Source: Larkinella sp. C7 (GTDB lineage Bacteria > Bacteroidota > Bacteroidia > Cytophagales > Spirosomataceae). From it: DNA of 64,000 bases. Shown one piece after another: positions 18,511-27,330 of this stretch. The position numbers and the translations under genes were made by a program. Each line of letters opens with the position of its first letter. Within the stretch, counting starts at the first letter, position 1. Below the pieces are notes generated by a model. The model was not told where the DNA came from and made no database searches. It worked only from the letters and a program-made list of their open reading frames with translations. The DNA is taken from NCBI RefSeq assembly GCF_006149005.1, contig NZ_VBSL01000010.1:165424-229423 (forward strand), written 5' to 3'.

Positions 18511-19653
18511 TTACAACAACAGCGAATCGACCCGGTGGGCGTGTACCATCCCGTAGGTTTCCGACCAGGTAAATATCGTAAAACGACCGTCCTGGGAGGC
18601 CACCAGCGCCACAGCATCCCGTTGGTCGAACACAAACTGAGCTGCCGACAAATGCCGGGTTCCGCCCGTCTGCGTGGGTTGCACCTTCGCGGGTTTATTG
18701 CCAATAACCGGTTCGGTCATGATGATCTGCTCCACCCGGTCGGTGGTTTCGGAACGGCCTATTTTGGCGCCAAATCCCAACACTTCGTAGCGATCGTTGA
18801 TGATGGTCGCGCCATCGACCGACGTCAGGCCGGCAATGGCCTCGACGGCCAGGTTCACCGCTCCCCGCCATACGTTCTGGCTGGCCGCGTCTGATTCCTG
18901 CTGCAACAGATCCGCCAGCCGGGAAAACACCGGCACCACCGGATACAAAATAGGCTGAAGAATGGAATCACGCCAGGACTGACTGACCGACGGAACCACC
19001 AGCAGCGAACCGCCCCGGCCGTGTGCCCGCATGGAAACCGCCAACTGCACCAGAATGTTCATCGAATCGTTCCAGAATGACGGCAGTTTGAAACCGAGCA
19101 TAGACGTGACGACATCCGGACAATCGGGCGCCCGGGCGGTGCCTTCGTCCACGATTTTAATCTGATCGCCTTTCAGAATGGCGACATTGACAAACTTGCC
19201 AAAACCGTCCATCCGCCGGTGTTTGATGACGAGCAGACCGGGTTCGATCACTTCCAGCACGAGGCAGTTGCCCGGAATTTCGCGGGTGGTTCCCCAGATG
19301 TACAATTCTTCGTTTTCGTGCCAGACGCCCAGATGAATGCCGGGGCGCTCGACGGCGGGGGCCAGTTTGGTCAGCACGGCGGGGGTAAACCGCAGGCGAT
19401 ACCCAAAAATCAGGGGTTCACCCGCTTGTTCGGGGGGCAAAAAGGCCAGCGTCACTTTGGGCGAAACCCCTTCTTCGTGTCGCAGGCTGGCCCAGAAAGC
19501 CGTATCGATCATGGCCTCGATTTCCGGTGCATATGGCTGATGCCCGGTGTCCTCCCCGCCATTGCGGGTTGCCGTCGCAAAATGATGGGCAAAATAGGTT
19601 TCTATGGTTCCCGAAACCAGCCGGGCCGCCTGATAAGTTGATTCAGCGTACAT
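18511..19653 (-). CDS. Probable diadenylate cyclase with N-terminal DACNV-type sensor domain
   Basis: A 380-residue soluble protein. The N-terminal two thirds (to about residue 255) match what I know as the DACNV sensor region found in Bacteroidota, with PLIFGYRLRFTPAVLTKLAP and LVIKHRRMDGFGKFVNVAI. The C-terminal part carries the DisA_N/DAC cyclase fold: the DGA motif (VDGATIINDRYEVLGFGAKI, Asp about 280) and the nucleotide-binding GTRHLSAAQF block near residue 334, then VALVASQDGRFTIFTW. The canonical motif in c-di-AMP cyclases is RHR and here it reads RHL. The expected product is c-di-AMP or a relative, with sensor control. It is monocistronic and ends at a hairpin terminator. Confidence 0.78.
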   Translation of the reverse strand: MYAESTYQAARLVSGTIETYFAHHFATATRNGGEDTGHQPYAPEIEAMIDTAFWASLRHEEGVSPKVTLAFLPPEQAGEPLIFGYRLRFTPAVLTKLAPAVERPGIHLGVWHENEELYIWGTTREIPGNCLVLEVIEPGLLVIKHRRMDGFGKFVNVAILKGDQIKIVDEGTARAPDCPDVVTSMLGFKLPSFWNDSMNILVQLAVSMRAHGRGGSLLVVPSVSQSWRDSILQPILYPVVPVFSRLADLLQQESDAASQNVWRGAVNLAVEAIAGLTSVDGATIINDRYEVLGFGAKIGRSETTDRVEQIIMTEPVIGNKPAKVQPTQTGGTRHLSAAQFVFDQRDAVALVASQDGRFTIFTWSETYGMVHAHRVDSLLL

Positions 19654-19869
19654 CGTCTAAAATAAGCAATATTGCACTGAAAAGATTCGAAAGCCGCTTT
19701 TTAGTTCCCGATTTGAAAACACCCGGGCCGGAATATCATCCGGTTATTCCAAAACCCTTTTCCAAAAGCCTATTGAACGGACTACCGAAATGGCCGCAAT
19801 CCCTGATAATTCAGCTACATTTGGTTATTTTTAAGGGTATTTTACGTATATGAGCGAAGAAATTTACTT

Positions 19870-22284
19870 GTGAATACGGATTTAGGAACGGGAAATGAAT
19901 GGGTTGAGTTGCTCAGCAGGGCAACCGGGGATACTGTCTGGAACTGGAACCTCGAAACCAATACCGTCTGGTGGAGCGAGGGCTACACCAGATTGTTCGG
20001 CCATGATATGCCGCCCGCCGGGGTCGGGCCCCAGTCCTGGCATGATTACATTCATCCCGAGGATAAAGAACGGATGGTGACCGGTCTTCACCGCATCATC
20101 GATCAGGGGGGCCTCAACTGGTCGGAGGAATACCGGTTTCGGCGGGCCGATGGAACCTACGCCATCATTCACGACCGGGGCTACATCCAGCATCGGGATG
20201 GCAAAGCGATTCGCTTGATCGGCTCCATGCAGGAGATCACCGAACAGACTGCGCGACGCTGGCTGCATTTTTTTGGGCATACGCACTTGTCGAAAACCGG
20301 TCGGGCGTATCCGTTGCCGGGGGGCAACAGCACGGCCGAAGGAACGGCACGGGTGGACGAGCATTTTGGAAACCTCATTGCCCAGGCTCCGGTAGCCATC
20401 AGCATTCTGAGTGGCGAAAATCTGGTAATTGACACCGTCAACAACGCGATGTTGGAGCTCTGGGGAAAAGATGCTTCCATTCTTAATCATCCCCTGTCCG
20501 ACGCCCTGCCCGAACTCAAGGATCAGGGATTCATCGAATTACTGAAAACCGTTTATGAAACGGGCGTTCCCCATTACGGGTTTGAAACGCTGGCACAACT
20601 GCAGCGCAACGGTCAACGGGAAGACGCCTATTTCAATTTTGCCTATGCCCCGATGCGGGAAAACGGGAAGCACATCACCGACGTCATGGTGCTGGCTACC
20701 GAGGTAACTCCTCAGGTCCAGGCAAAAATGGCACTGAAAGAAAGCGAACAGCGGTTTCGCAACCTGATCGAAGAAGCACCGGCAGCCATGAGCCTGTTTG
20801 TTGGCCCGGATATGATCGTTGAACTGCCCAACGAAGCGATGCTGAAGTTTTGGGGGAAAGGAGATACGGTTATTGGAAAACCGCTCCGGGAAGCCCTTCC
20901 TGAGCTGATAGGGCAACCGTTCCTGGATATTCTGGATGAGGTCTACCGAACCGGTGTTGAATTTTCGTCGCAGGAATCTGAAGCCAGATTGGTGGTGGAC
21001 GGTAAACCCGGCATTTACTATTTCAATTTTACGTACAAACCGCTGCGCAATGCCGACGGTGAGGTGTATGCGATTCTGGACGTTGCCATTGACGTAACCG
21101 AACAGGTGTTGGCCCGCCGGAACGTGGAAGCCAGTGAATTGCGGTTTCGCACGCTTCTGGAGGCCATTTCACCCATGACCTGGACGAATACGCCCGAGGG
21201 GGAAGTCAATTTTTACAACCAGCAATGGTACACCTATACCGGGCTGGATTATGAGCAAACCAAAGCCTGGGGCTGGCAGGCCGTGGTGCATCCCGACGAC
21301 CTGCCCTGTACCCTGGAAACCTATTTTAAGTCGCTCAAAACCGGGGAGGTGTTTGTGGTCGAAAACCGCTACCGGCGGGGTTCCGATGGCATGTACCGCT
21401 GGCATCTGAACCGGGCGCTGCCCATTCGGGACGAAACCGGAGCCATCACACTCTGGGTCGGAACGGCCACCGACATTCACGAACAGAAACGAATCGAAGC
21501 CGAACTGGAAAGTCAGGTTCAGGCGCGGACGCGGGAACTGAAAGAATCGAACCAGGATTTGCTCCGCTCGAACGAAAACCTGACGCGGTTTGCCTACGTG
21601 GCGTCCCATGATTTGCAGGAACCACTGCGCAAAATTCAGTCGTTTGGCAGCCTTCTGCAAAGCCAGTATGCCTCGAACCTGGGCGACCATGGCCTGGATC
21701 TGATCAACCGCATGCAATCGTCGGCGGGGCGCATGTCGGAGTTAATCAAGGACTTGCTGGCCTATTCCCGCATTTCGACCCGCCAACAGAATTTTGATCC
21801 GGTTTCCTTGACCCACATTCTGACGAAGGTATTGGAAACGCTGGAATGGCAGATTCAGCAGGCCGGGGCCGTGATCCAAAGCGACGATTTGCCGACGATC
21901 AACGGCGATGCGTCTCAGTTGGGGCAGCTCTTTCAGAACCTGTTATCCAACGCCATCAAGTTCAGACGACCGGACTCCGCGCCCGCCGTTCAGATCAGCT
22001 ACGCGAAACGGTCTGCTTCTGATTTGCCCGCCAGTGTCCGCCCCATCCGGCAGGCCAGCCACTACCACCTGATCAGCGTCACCGACAACGGGATTGGCTT
22101 CGACGAAAAACACGCCGACCGGATTTTTGAAGTGTTTCAACGCTTACACGGAAAATCGGTCTACAGCGGCACGGGCGTGGGTTTGGCGATCTGCCAGAAA
22201 GTAGTCGAGAACCATGGCGGAGCCATCACCGCCCACAGCCAGCCCGGGCAGGGCAGCACGTTTCGGGTTTATCTGCCGGTGTGA
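19870..22284 (+). CDS. Multi-PAS sensor histidine kinase
   Basis: An 804-residue kinase that starts with GTG at 19870. The only nearby ATG (19850) runs into a stop after seven codons. It has four PAS units: about 20-110 (PAS_3 type, YIHPEDKERM ... RADGTYAIIHDRGY), 170-285, 300-415 and 425-545, the last two closing on DVTEQV and DIHEQK. A coiled coil then leads to HisKA with FAYVASHDLQEPLRK (phospho-His about 580), and HATPase with QNLLSNAIKF (Asn about 694), DNGIGFDE and GTGVGLAICQKVVENHGG. No membrane helix is visible, so it is probably cytoplasmic. No response regulator is adjacent. Two PAS repeats (170-285 and 300-415) resemble each other, suggesting internal duplication. Confidence 0.92.
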   Translation: MNTDLGTGNEWVELLSRATGDTVWNWNLETNTVWWSEGYTRLFGHDMPPAGVGPQSWHDYIHPEDKERMVTGLHRIIDQGGLNWSEEYRFRRADGTYAIIHDRGYIQHRDGKAIRLIGSMQEITEQTARRWLHFFGHTHLSKTGRAYPLPGGNSTAEGTARVDEHFGNLIAQAPVAISILSGENLVIDTVNNAMLELWGKDASILNHPLSDALPELKDQGFIELLKTVYETGVPHYGFETLAQLQRNGQREDAYFNFAYAPMRENGKHITDVMVLATEVTPQVQAKMALKESEQRFRNLIEEAPAAMSLFVGPDMIVELPNEAMLKFWGKGDTVIGKPLREALPELIGQPFLDILDEVYRTGVEFSSQESEARLVVDGKPGIYYFNFTYKPLRNADGEVYAILDVAIDVTEQVLARRNVEASELRFRTLLEAISPMTWTNTPEGEVNFYNQQWYTYTGLDYEQTKAWGWQAVVHPDDLPCTLETYFKSLKTGEVFVVENRYRRGSDGMYRWHLNRALPIRDETGAITLWVGTATDIHEQKRIEAELESQVQARTRELKESNQDLLRSNENLTRFAYVASHDLQEPLRKIQSFGSLLQSQYASNLGDHGLDLINRMQSSAGRMSELIKDLLAYSRISTRQQNFDPVSLTHILTKVLETLEWQIQQAGAVIQSDDLPTINGDASQLGQLFQNLLSNAIKFRRPDSAPAVQISYAKRSASDLPASVRPIRQASHYHLISVTDNGIGFDEKHADRIFEVFQRLHGKSVYSGTGVGLAICQKVVENHGGAITAHSQPGQGSTFRVYLPV

Positions 22285-22456
22285 GTGATTCGTGCTAAAA
22301 TAAATGATTAGCATTGTGGTAAGAGTCGTATCGCAATCCCACTCGCTTTGGCAGATGCCGATTTGGTTACCTTGAAGCAGGTAGTCAGTATCGGGCAAAA
22401 TATGCCCATCCTACAAACCTGATACCAGGCCAGAAATACCCCTACTCCATAAAAAC

Positions 22457-22508
22457 GCTTTTCCCATCCCTAAATCTCGAAAGACCAACGTTTAGGGATG
22501 GGAAAAGC
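22457..22508 (-). terminator. Strong intrinsic terminator of the lipoprotein gene
   Basis: An 18-bp perfect inverted repeat (GCTTTTCCCATCCCTAAA at 22457-22474 against 22491-22508, 16-base loop) begins 17 bases after the stop at 22526. On the minus strand it is followed by GTTTTT. Confidence 0.8.
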
Positions 22509-22525
22509 TTGTTCGGCTTGGGAAA

Positions 22526-23461
22526 TTACTGCTGACCCTGGTTAAGTTGGGTTACATTGTAGGTATAAATGTCCTTCATGGTGAGGCCTTGGTTCGTAAT
22601 CCGATTGCCTTCTACAACCTGATTGTCCTCGTTCAGGATATACCCATATGACCAATCAAAACCGATCGTATTCGTCGGGATAAAGCGGGTCTGATAGCGT
22701 CGGGGAAGGTGCGTCCGTAGCTTCCCAAAAATGGGTTGAAACTCATCGATGTAAGACAGATTCCAGGGGTTGAGCGGTAGGTTATCCGCCACTAAACCTG
22801 TCCAAGGTTGGCCACCAGGACCCGTCGATTGCAAATTGCCCGCGTAGGGGCCGACTTTATCGTAAGAAAAAGTCGTCTCAAAGTCCTGCTCGCTAACGGT
22901 TTTAATCAAATCACCTTCCGCATTATAGGTCAAGACAACCTTATTATTGCCATTTTCTTTGATGGCTACCAATTTGCCTGCCCCATTGTAGTGATAAGTC
23001 AACACCGGCTCATAGCTACCAGGCTGTCCGTCCATACTGAAATTGAGGCACTTGGCCTCGTAACACCGACCACCGCCATCCAACTTATAAGTCCATACGG
23101 ATTGTTTCTGAAAAGTACCGTTGTTGTTTTTAGAAATTGTTGCCGTAATGGTTTTGTTATCGTACGTATAATCGAAGCGTTGGGAGGAACCCCGGAGCAC
23201 GGTCGCTACCTTTCCTCCTTCCCGCGGATATTGAAAGATGATTTGGTGGGCGTTTCCCTGCGAGTCCGACCCGTCTATTTTCTTCACCTGATACTGCTTG
23301 CGCATCTGGACCTGGCTGTTGGTCATTACCGATTCGCGGTCGGTTGGTTTGGCCGCTGGTGTCAGGGGACCTACTACCTGGTTTTTGTCACAGGAGGTTA
23401 AGCCTGTTGCTACACTTAGACTAACTAAAACAATAGCACACGATTTCACTAACTGGTTCAT
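22526..23461 (-). CDS. Lipoprotein with YD/RHS-like strands (DUF4595-like)
   Basis: A 311-residue protein from the ATG at 23461, where a lipoprotein signal begins; the lipobox is LTSC with lipidated Cys 24. An upstream start at 23518 would bury the signal. After a Thr/Pro-rich linker the body consists of beta-strand repeats with YTYDNK, YHYNGAGKLVAI, LTYNAEGDLIKTV and FSYDKVGP, spaced as in DUF4595 or single RHS-like units of Bacteroidota lipoproteins. The end (YGYILNEDNQVVEGNRI) repeats the pattern. It is probably anchored in the outer membrane. No function is known for the family. Confidence 0.75.
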   Translation of the reverse strand: MNQLVKSCAIVLVSLSVATGLTSCDKNQVVGPLTPAAKPTDRESVMTNSQVQMRKQYQVKKIDGSDSQGNAHQIIFQYPREGGKVATVLRGSSQRFDYTYDNKTITATISKNNNGTFQKQSVWTYKLDGGGRCYEAKCLNFSMDGQPGSYEPVLTYHYNGAGKLVAIKENGNNKVVLTYNAEGDLIKTVSEQDFETTFSYDKVGPYAGNLQSTGPGGQPWTGLVADNLPLNPWNLSYIDEFQPIFGKLRTHLPRRYQTRFIPTNTIGFDWSYGYILNEDNQVVEGNRITNQGLTMKDIYTYNVTQLNQGQQ

Positions 23462-23499
23462 TATAGTTGTTTTTGTTGTGTTTGATTGATTGAACGCAA

Positions 23500-23507
23500 C
23501 AAAGGTA
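23500..23507 (-). promoter_or_regulatory. Candidate Bacteroidota -7 box for the lipoprotein gene
   Basis: On the minus strand TACCTTTG matches the TAnnTTTG consensus exactly and lies 38 bases before the ATG. A TTG lies 27 bases further upstream, somewhat too far for a standard -33 element. Confidence 0.45.
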
Positions 23508-24011
23508 TAGCTGTCCAAATCGCCCGACTACACCCAATCAACAGCAGGTAGCCATGGGTGAATAAGTAGCAGAAAGGAGCTTCTACGATCCATGTAGATT
23601 TGCCAGAACCAGGAAACATCCAGTTCCCGGCAGCGAACCTCCCAGGCTGGATCGATTTCGGAACGCATCCAGGCCAATGGCACGCTTTTCAGCGCCGGTC
23701 GAGACCGGCGCTGTTCCGATTCATGCCGTGCAAACCGTAAATTTTGGCTCAATTACCCAACCGCATTACATGCTGTATTGATTCGGCTGACGCCTTCAAA
23801 CCGGCATGTATCGGGCTTCAATGTATAATACTGAGAATACCTATCTGGGGTCTACAGAATTTGAGTTTCGGGACAGTTTCTGGATTTTTTAGTTTAGGAA
23901 GAGAGCCCAACGCCAGAATCACTATGATAACGTTGATTTTTTAAAACCAACAGTGTCACCAGTGAGGGCGTTGAAGCTTCGGTACTTATTTTCTCAGAGC
24001 ACTCCCGTACA
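23508..24011. other. Intergenic stretch with a decayed regulator fragment
   Basis: About 500 bases without an intact gene. It contains the response-regulator remnant described separately (about 23575-23725). The rest, 23726-24011, becomes AT-rich and shows no open frame with a recognisable product; it probably carries the promoter of the DUF2254 gene. Confidence 0.6.
23575..23725 (-). pseudogene. Remnant of a single-domain response regulator
   Basis: On the minus strand this stretch reads RSRPALKSVPLAWMRSEIDP followed by AWEVRCRELDVSWFW. This is nearly identical to residues of the intact receiver protein at 26929-27330 (RSRPALKTVPFAWMSSEIDP, TWEVRCRELDVSWCW). The N-terminal half with the phospho-acceptor Asp is absent. 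After SWFW the sequence jumps straight to QIYMD, where the intact copy has VKPTDYTAWQQFVQQICGP, so the catalytic Lys region is deleted. It is a dead paralogue or a recombination leftover. Confidence 0.75.
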
Positions 24012-25346
24012 ATGCAAATCCGACTTTATCAGTATTGGCAATCCTTGCAGGAGTCGCTCTGGTTCGTTCCGACGCTCATGGTATTTGCCTCCTTTGGAAT
24101 GGCCTACGGATTGATCACCTTCGATGCTGAAACGTCCTTTGATGGCGCCAAGCGATTTCCGCTCTTATTCGGTGCAGGGGCCGAAGGCTCCCGGAGCATG
24201 TTAACGGCCATTGCCGGATCCATGTTAACGGTCGCTGCCCTGGTTTTTTCGTTGACCCTCTCGACCATTACGCAGGTCAGTAGCCAATATTCGCCCAGAG
24301 TGCTCCGCAATTTCATGCGCGACCGCAGCAATCAGGTCGTTATGGGTTATTTTGTTGGTGTATTTGCTTACTGTCTCATCGTACTCGGAACCATTCGCGG
24401 CACCGAAGAACAAAAGTTTGTCCCATCAACCGCGGTTTTGATGGGATTGCTCTTGGCGTTGGGGGGCGTGGCCGCCCTTATTTTTTTTATTCATCACATC
24501 GCCGAATCCCTGCAGACGGGTACGATTGTGGAACACATCAGCCACGAAACGATCAAGGTAATCGATGCGCTATTTCCTGGTGAATCTGAAAAACCGGTTG
24601 AAACAATCCTTGGGGATGATGCTCGCTGGCGCCATGCCGAGACCCAGTCCGGCTGGCAACCGGTTTTATCCACACGATCGGGCTACATTCAGCACATCGA
24701 CCTGGATGAGGTACTTCGCTGGGCGATCGACCACCGGGCCTTACTGCGTGTAGAGCAGACCATTGGCTCTTTTGTTGGCGAAAAAGCACTGCTTTTCAGT
24801 ATACGTTCCAACGGCGAAAAGCCCGGTATCTTCGATTCCAACCATCTTCATAAATTACTGGATCAAATAGCGATCGGCCGCCATCGCAACATCGAACAGG
24901 ATGTCGCCTTTGGAATTCAACAATTGGTGGACATTGCCCTGAAAGCACTTTCTCCCGGCATTAACGATACGACGACTGCTGTTATGGCGATAGACTACGC
25001 AGGTGCCATTATGGAGCGACTGGCATCCCGAAATTTTCCGGAGCCGTTTCGCACCGCCAACGGGCAACTTCATATCCTGATTCGGCCCGTTGGCTTTGAT
25101 CATTACCTCCGGCAAACCTTCGATCTGATCCGGATCAATGCCAAAGGAAATCACGCGGTAATCCGGCGTTTGATGCGCGCGCTGGCTTTAGTCGGTAACC
25201 AGTGCCTGGACGATGATCGAAAAGCCCTCATTCGGGAACAGGCGCACCTTCTGTTGCAATATGCGGAACAGACGCTGACAACCCCCTATGAAAAGCGGCA
25301 AGTTCAGACTTTGTATCATGAAATGGCAAGGTCCTGGTCAAACTGA
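24012..25346 (+). CDS. DUF2254 family integral membrane protein
   Basis: A 444-residue protein with four hydrophobic helices in the first 170 residues (for example WFVPTLMVFASFGMAYGLI and IAGSMLTVAALVFSLTLSTI). A soluble C-terminal half follows, with a conserved-looking VDIALKALSPGINDTTTAVM and RHRNIEQDVAFGIQQL. This is the normal length and layout of DUF2254 proteins, which have no assigned function. It appears monocistronic: the previous intact gene is on the other strand and the next starts 192 bases later. The ATG lies 16 residues before the first helix. Confidence 0.88.
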   Translation: MQIRLYQYWQSLQESLWFVPTLMVFASFGMAYGLITFDAETSFDGAKRFPLLFGAGAEGSRSMLTAIAGSMLTVAALVFSLTLSTITQVSSQYSPRVLRNFMRDRSNQVVMGYFVGVFAYCLIVLGTIRGTEEQKFVPSTAVLMGLLLALGGVAALIFFIHHIAESLQTGTIVEHISHETIKVIDALFPGESEKPVETILGDDARWRHAETQSGWQPVLSTRSGYIQHIDLDEVLRWAIDHRALLRVEQTIGSFVGEKALLFSIRSNGEKPGIFDSNHLHKLLDQIAIGRHRNIEQDVAFGIQQLVDIALKALSPGINDTTTAVMAIDYAGAIMERLASRNFPEPFRTANGQLHILIRPVGFDHYLRQTFDLIRINAKGNHAVIRRLMRALALVGNQCLDDDRKALIREQAHLLLQYAEQTLTTPYEKRQVQTLYHEMARSWSN

Positions 25347-25538
25347 TCCCATTTTCTCATGCATTACGTAAATCAGAACTTGTTCTCTTTGACTCAGTTA
25401 TGGATTCTAATTGAATTCTAAGGTTGCCCTAAGCTTTCTTTAAGTTTTTCGAAGTTCTCTCTGGTAACAGACAAGCACCAAAAGGCTGTTGGTTAGCCTC
25501 CACGGCTTTTTCACAAACCATAAACTCAACGAATTACC

Positions 25539-26105
25539 ATGAGAGCCGCTTTCCTTATCCTTACACTTTGTATGACTGCCCTGCAGATGAAAGCACAGCT
25601 ATACAGGGCACCGACCCGTCTGGCGATTGGTGCCCGAATGGGTGAACCGGGTGGTGTGATGGTACGCAATTACTTCCGCAATAACCGCAATGCCCTCGAA
25701 ATAAACGTTGGAACCTATGGGGCTTTCTGGGATCACGATCGCGCCTACCGCCAGGGTTATTATAAAGACATTGGCTGGTCGGCCAACCTGCTCTATCTCT
25801 GGCGCACGGGATTGGGCAACAGTCGGAATGTCCAACTGTATTATGGGCTGGGTGGTCAGCTAAACAACCGCCGGTATTACCGATTGCAGGAGGTTACCCT
25901 CCAAAGTGGGCAGACCGGAACGGCGGAGGTGAACGTCAGAAATGTGTCACTGGGTGCGGTGGGTACACTGGGGTTCGAATATTTTCTGGATCGGGGGTAT
26001 AAGCCCCTGTCGTTTTTTGCCGAAATCGGCGCTTACTCAGAACTGGTACCTTCTATTCTGCACACGCATGTGCAGGGTGGAGTGGGTGCCCGACTGAATT
26101 TTTAA
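25539..26105 (+). CDS. Small secreted outer-membrane beta-barrel-like protein
   Basis: A 188-residue protein with a clear signal peptide (MRAAFLILTLCMTALQMKA). The mature part is rich in alternating aromatic and polar strands (ALEINVGTYGAFWDHD, VQLYYGLGGQLNNRRYY, VRNVSLGAVGTLGFEYFLD) and ends in Phe (GVGARLNF). This is typical of eight-stranded outer-membrane barrels folded by BamA. I do not recognise a named family. The next gene begins 19 bases downstream and encodes a membrane-anchored periplasmic protein, so the two are probably one operon. Confidence 0.72.
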   Translation: MRAAFLILTLCMTALQMKAQLYRAPTRLAIGARMGEPGGVMVRNYFRNNRNALEINVGTYGAFWDHDRAYRQGYYKDIGWSANLLYLWRTGLGNSRNVQLYYGLGGQLNNRRYYRLQEVTLQSGQTGTAEVNVRNVSLGAVGTLGFEYFLDRGYKPLSFFAEIGAYSELVPSILHTHVQGGVGARLNF

Positions 26106-26124
26106 GCTAAACTATATAAACACC

Positions 26125-26715
26125 ATGAATACAGATCAACACGCAAAACCGGCCAATCCAGTAGACCGGAGAACGACTGGATTAAATTCAAGGGTTATCC
26201 TTTATGGGGTTATCATCCTTCTGATCGGTGGAGCGGGTTATTTGCTGTACCGGAACTGGCAGTTGACCCGGCAGGTAACCTCTGAACGCAACACCTTGTA
26301 TACTACAGCCCAAAATAACCAACTGGCCAGCGATCGGCAGCAGTTGATGTTTGGCATGAAAACGTTTGCCTGGGCGGTAGGAAATGCTTTAGGGCAAGGC
26401 AAAGAGAGCGAAATCAATGCCTACTTTAACGCGCTGGTCAAAGACCGTGGTGTGAAAGAGATGTTGCTGGTTGACCCAACGGGCAACGTTAAAATCTCGA
26501 CAAACAAGAAGAATCAGGGAATTTCGTTTGCGGATCGTTTTCCGGCCAGTCTGCTCCAGCAGGAGAATGTGTATTTCACCAAGCAGGAAGCCTACCAACT
26601 ATCAGCCCCGGTTATGGCACCGGGCAAGCGCCTAGGAACGCTGGTGATGATCTACACCCCCACGCCGGTCCTGCCTGATTTAACGACCGACAACCAGCAA
26701 ACAGTCAATCCTTAA
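26125..26715 (+). CDS. Membrane-anchored periplasmic protein with a possible Cache-like sensor fold
   Basis: A 196-residue protein with a short cytoplasmic N-terminus, one membrane helix at about 25-42 (VILYGVIILLIGGAGYLLY) and a helix rich in Gln/Arg. The extracytoplasmic domain contains LVKDRGVKEMLLVDPTGNVKI and APVMAPGKRLGTLVMIY. The pattern (long helix, VDPTGNV strand, then a second sheet) resembles a single Cache or PAS-like ligand domain without any signalling output. It follows the barrel gene by 19 bases. The function is unknown; a partner kinase or a structural role are both possible. Confidence 0.62.
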   Translation: MNTDQHAKPANPVDRRTTGLNSRVILYGVIILLIGGAGYLLYRNWQLTRQVTSERNTLYTTAQNNQLASDRQQLMFGMKTFAWAVGNALGQGKESEINAYFNALVKDRGVKEMLLVDPTGNVKISTNKKNQGISFADRFPASLLQQENVYFTKQEAYQLSAPVMAPGKRLGTLVMIYTPTPVLPDLTTDNQQTVNP

Positions 26716-26727
26716 AAGGCAGAAATC

Positions 26728-26829
26728 ATGACAGATGTTTTAGAAATGTTGGGTAACTGGCTTTTGAAGGGGTGGGAGAGCATTGGAAGAGGATTCGTTG
26801 TCAGTGTTCTGGCCTACGCCGGATTATGA
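26728..26829 (+). CDS. Small ORF of 33 residues, possibly a truncated membrane protein
   Basis: The ATG lies 12 bases after the preceding stop. The product, MTDVLEMLGNWLLKGWESIG then RGFVVSVLAYAGL, has an amphipathic start and the beginning of a hydrophobic helix that ends abruptly at TGA. It may be a real small protein of the operon, or the 5' end of a longer gene that was cut off. No family is recognised. Confidence 0.35.
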   Translation: MTDVLEMLGNWLLKGWESIGRGFVVSVLAYAGL

Positions 26830-26928
26830 AAAATAGACAGCTACTACAACGGTAGTTGTTTCGTCTTAAAATCAATTGGTCCACTCTAGAACTTTCGCCA
26901 GTTGCCTCTAAATTCCCAATACCGCAAC

Positions 26929-27330
26929 CTATCCTGATTGCGAAGCAAACAGGGGGCCACAAATCTGCTGGACAAATTGCTGCCAGGCCGTGTAGTCGGT
27001 CGGTTTGACCCAGCACCAGGAAACGTCCAGTTCCCGGCAGCGAACCTCCCAGGTGGGGTCGATTTCGGAGCTCATCCACGCAAACGGAACGGTTTTCAGC
27101 GCCGGTCTTGACCGGAGCAATTCCGTCAGTTCCAGCCCGTCCATCCGGGGCAGGTGATAGTCGATTAAAATCAGACTGGGAACCGTCACGGCACTGTCCA
27201 GGTAGGTTAGAAGGCTGGCAGCATCGCTAAACGGATTGAGCTGGCAGGTGCCGCCAATCTGTAACATGGCTTTTTGCATCAGCCACAAGTCATCTTCATC
27301 GTCGTCAACTACCAATACAAGTGGCTTCAT
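26929..27330 (-). CDS. Single-domain response regulator (receiver only)
   Basis: A 133-residue receiver with the acidic pocket VVDDDEDD (Asp 9-11) and phospho-acceptor Asp 57 in LILIDYHLPRMDG. The conserved Lys is in WCWVKPTD. There is no DNA-binding or enzymatic output, so it should act through protein contacts, like CheY or a phosphorelay shuttle. Unusual is the stretch at the Thr/Ser switch, AWMSSEIDPTWEV, where most receivers have a small aliphatic residue in place of Trp. The same stretch is preserved in the dead copy at 23575-23725. No kinase is next to it; the PAS kinase at 19870 is the nearest candidate partner. Confidence 0.9.
   Translation of the reverse strand: MKPLVLVVDDDEDDLWLMQKAMLQIGGTCQLNPFSDAASLLTYLDSAVTVPSLILIDYHLPRMDGLELTELLRSRPALKTVPFAWMSSEIDPTWEVRCRELDVSWCWVKPTDYTAWQQFVQQICGPLFASQSG

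Noticed and set aside
23508..24011. Possible insertion-sequence scar around the receiver remnant
   Set aside because: No terminal inverted repeats, target duplications or transposase fragments could be seen.
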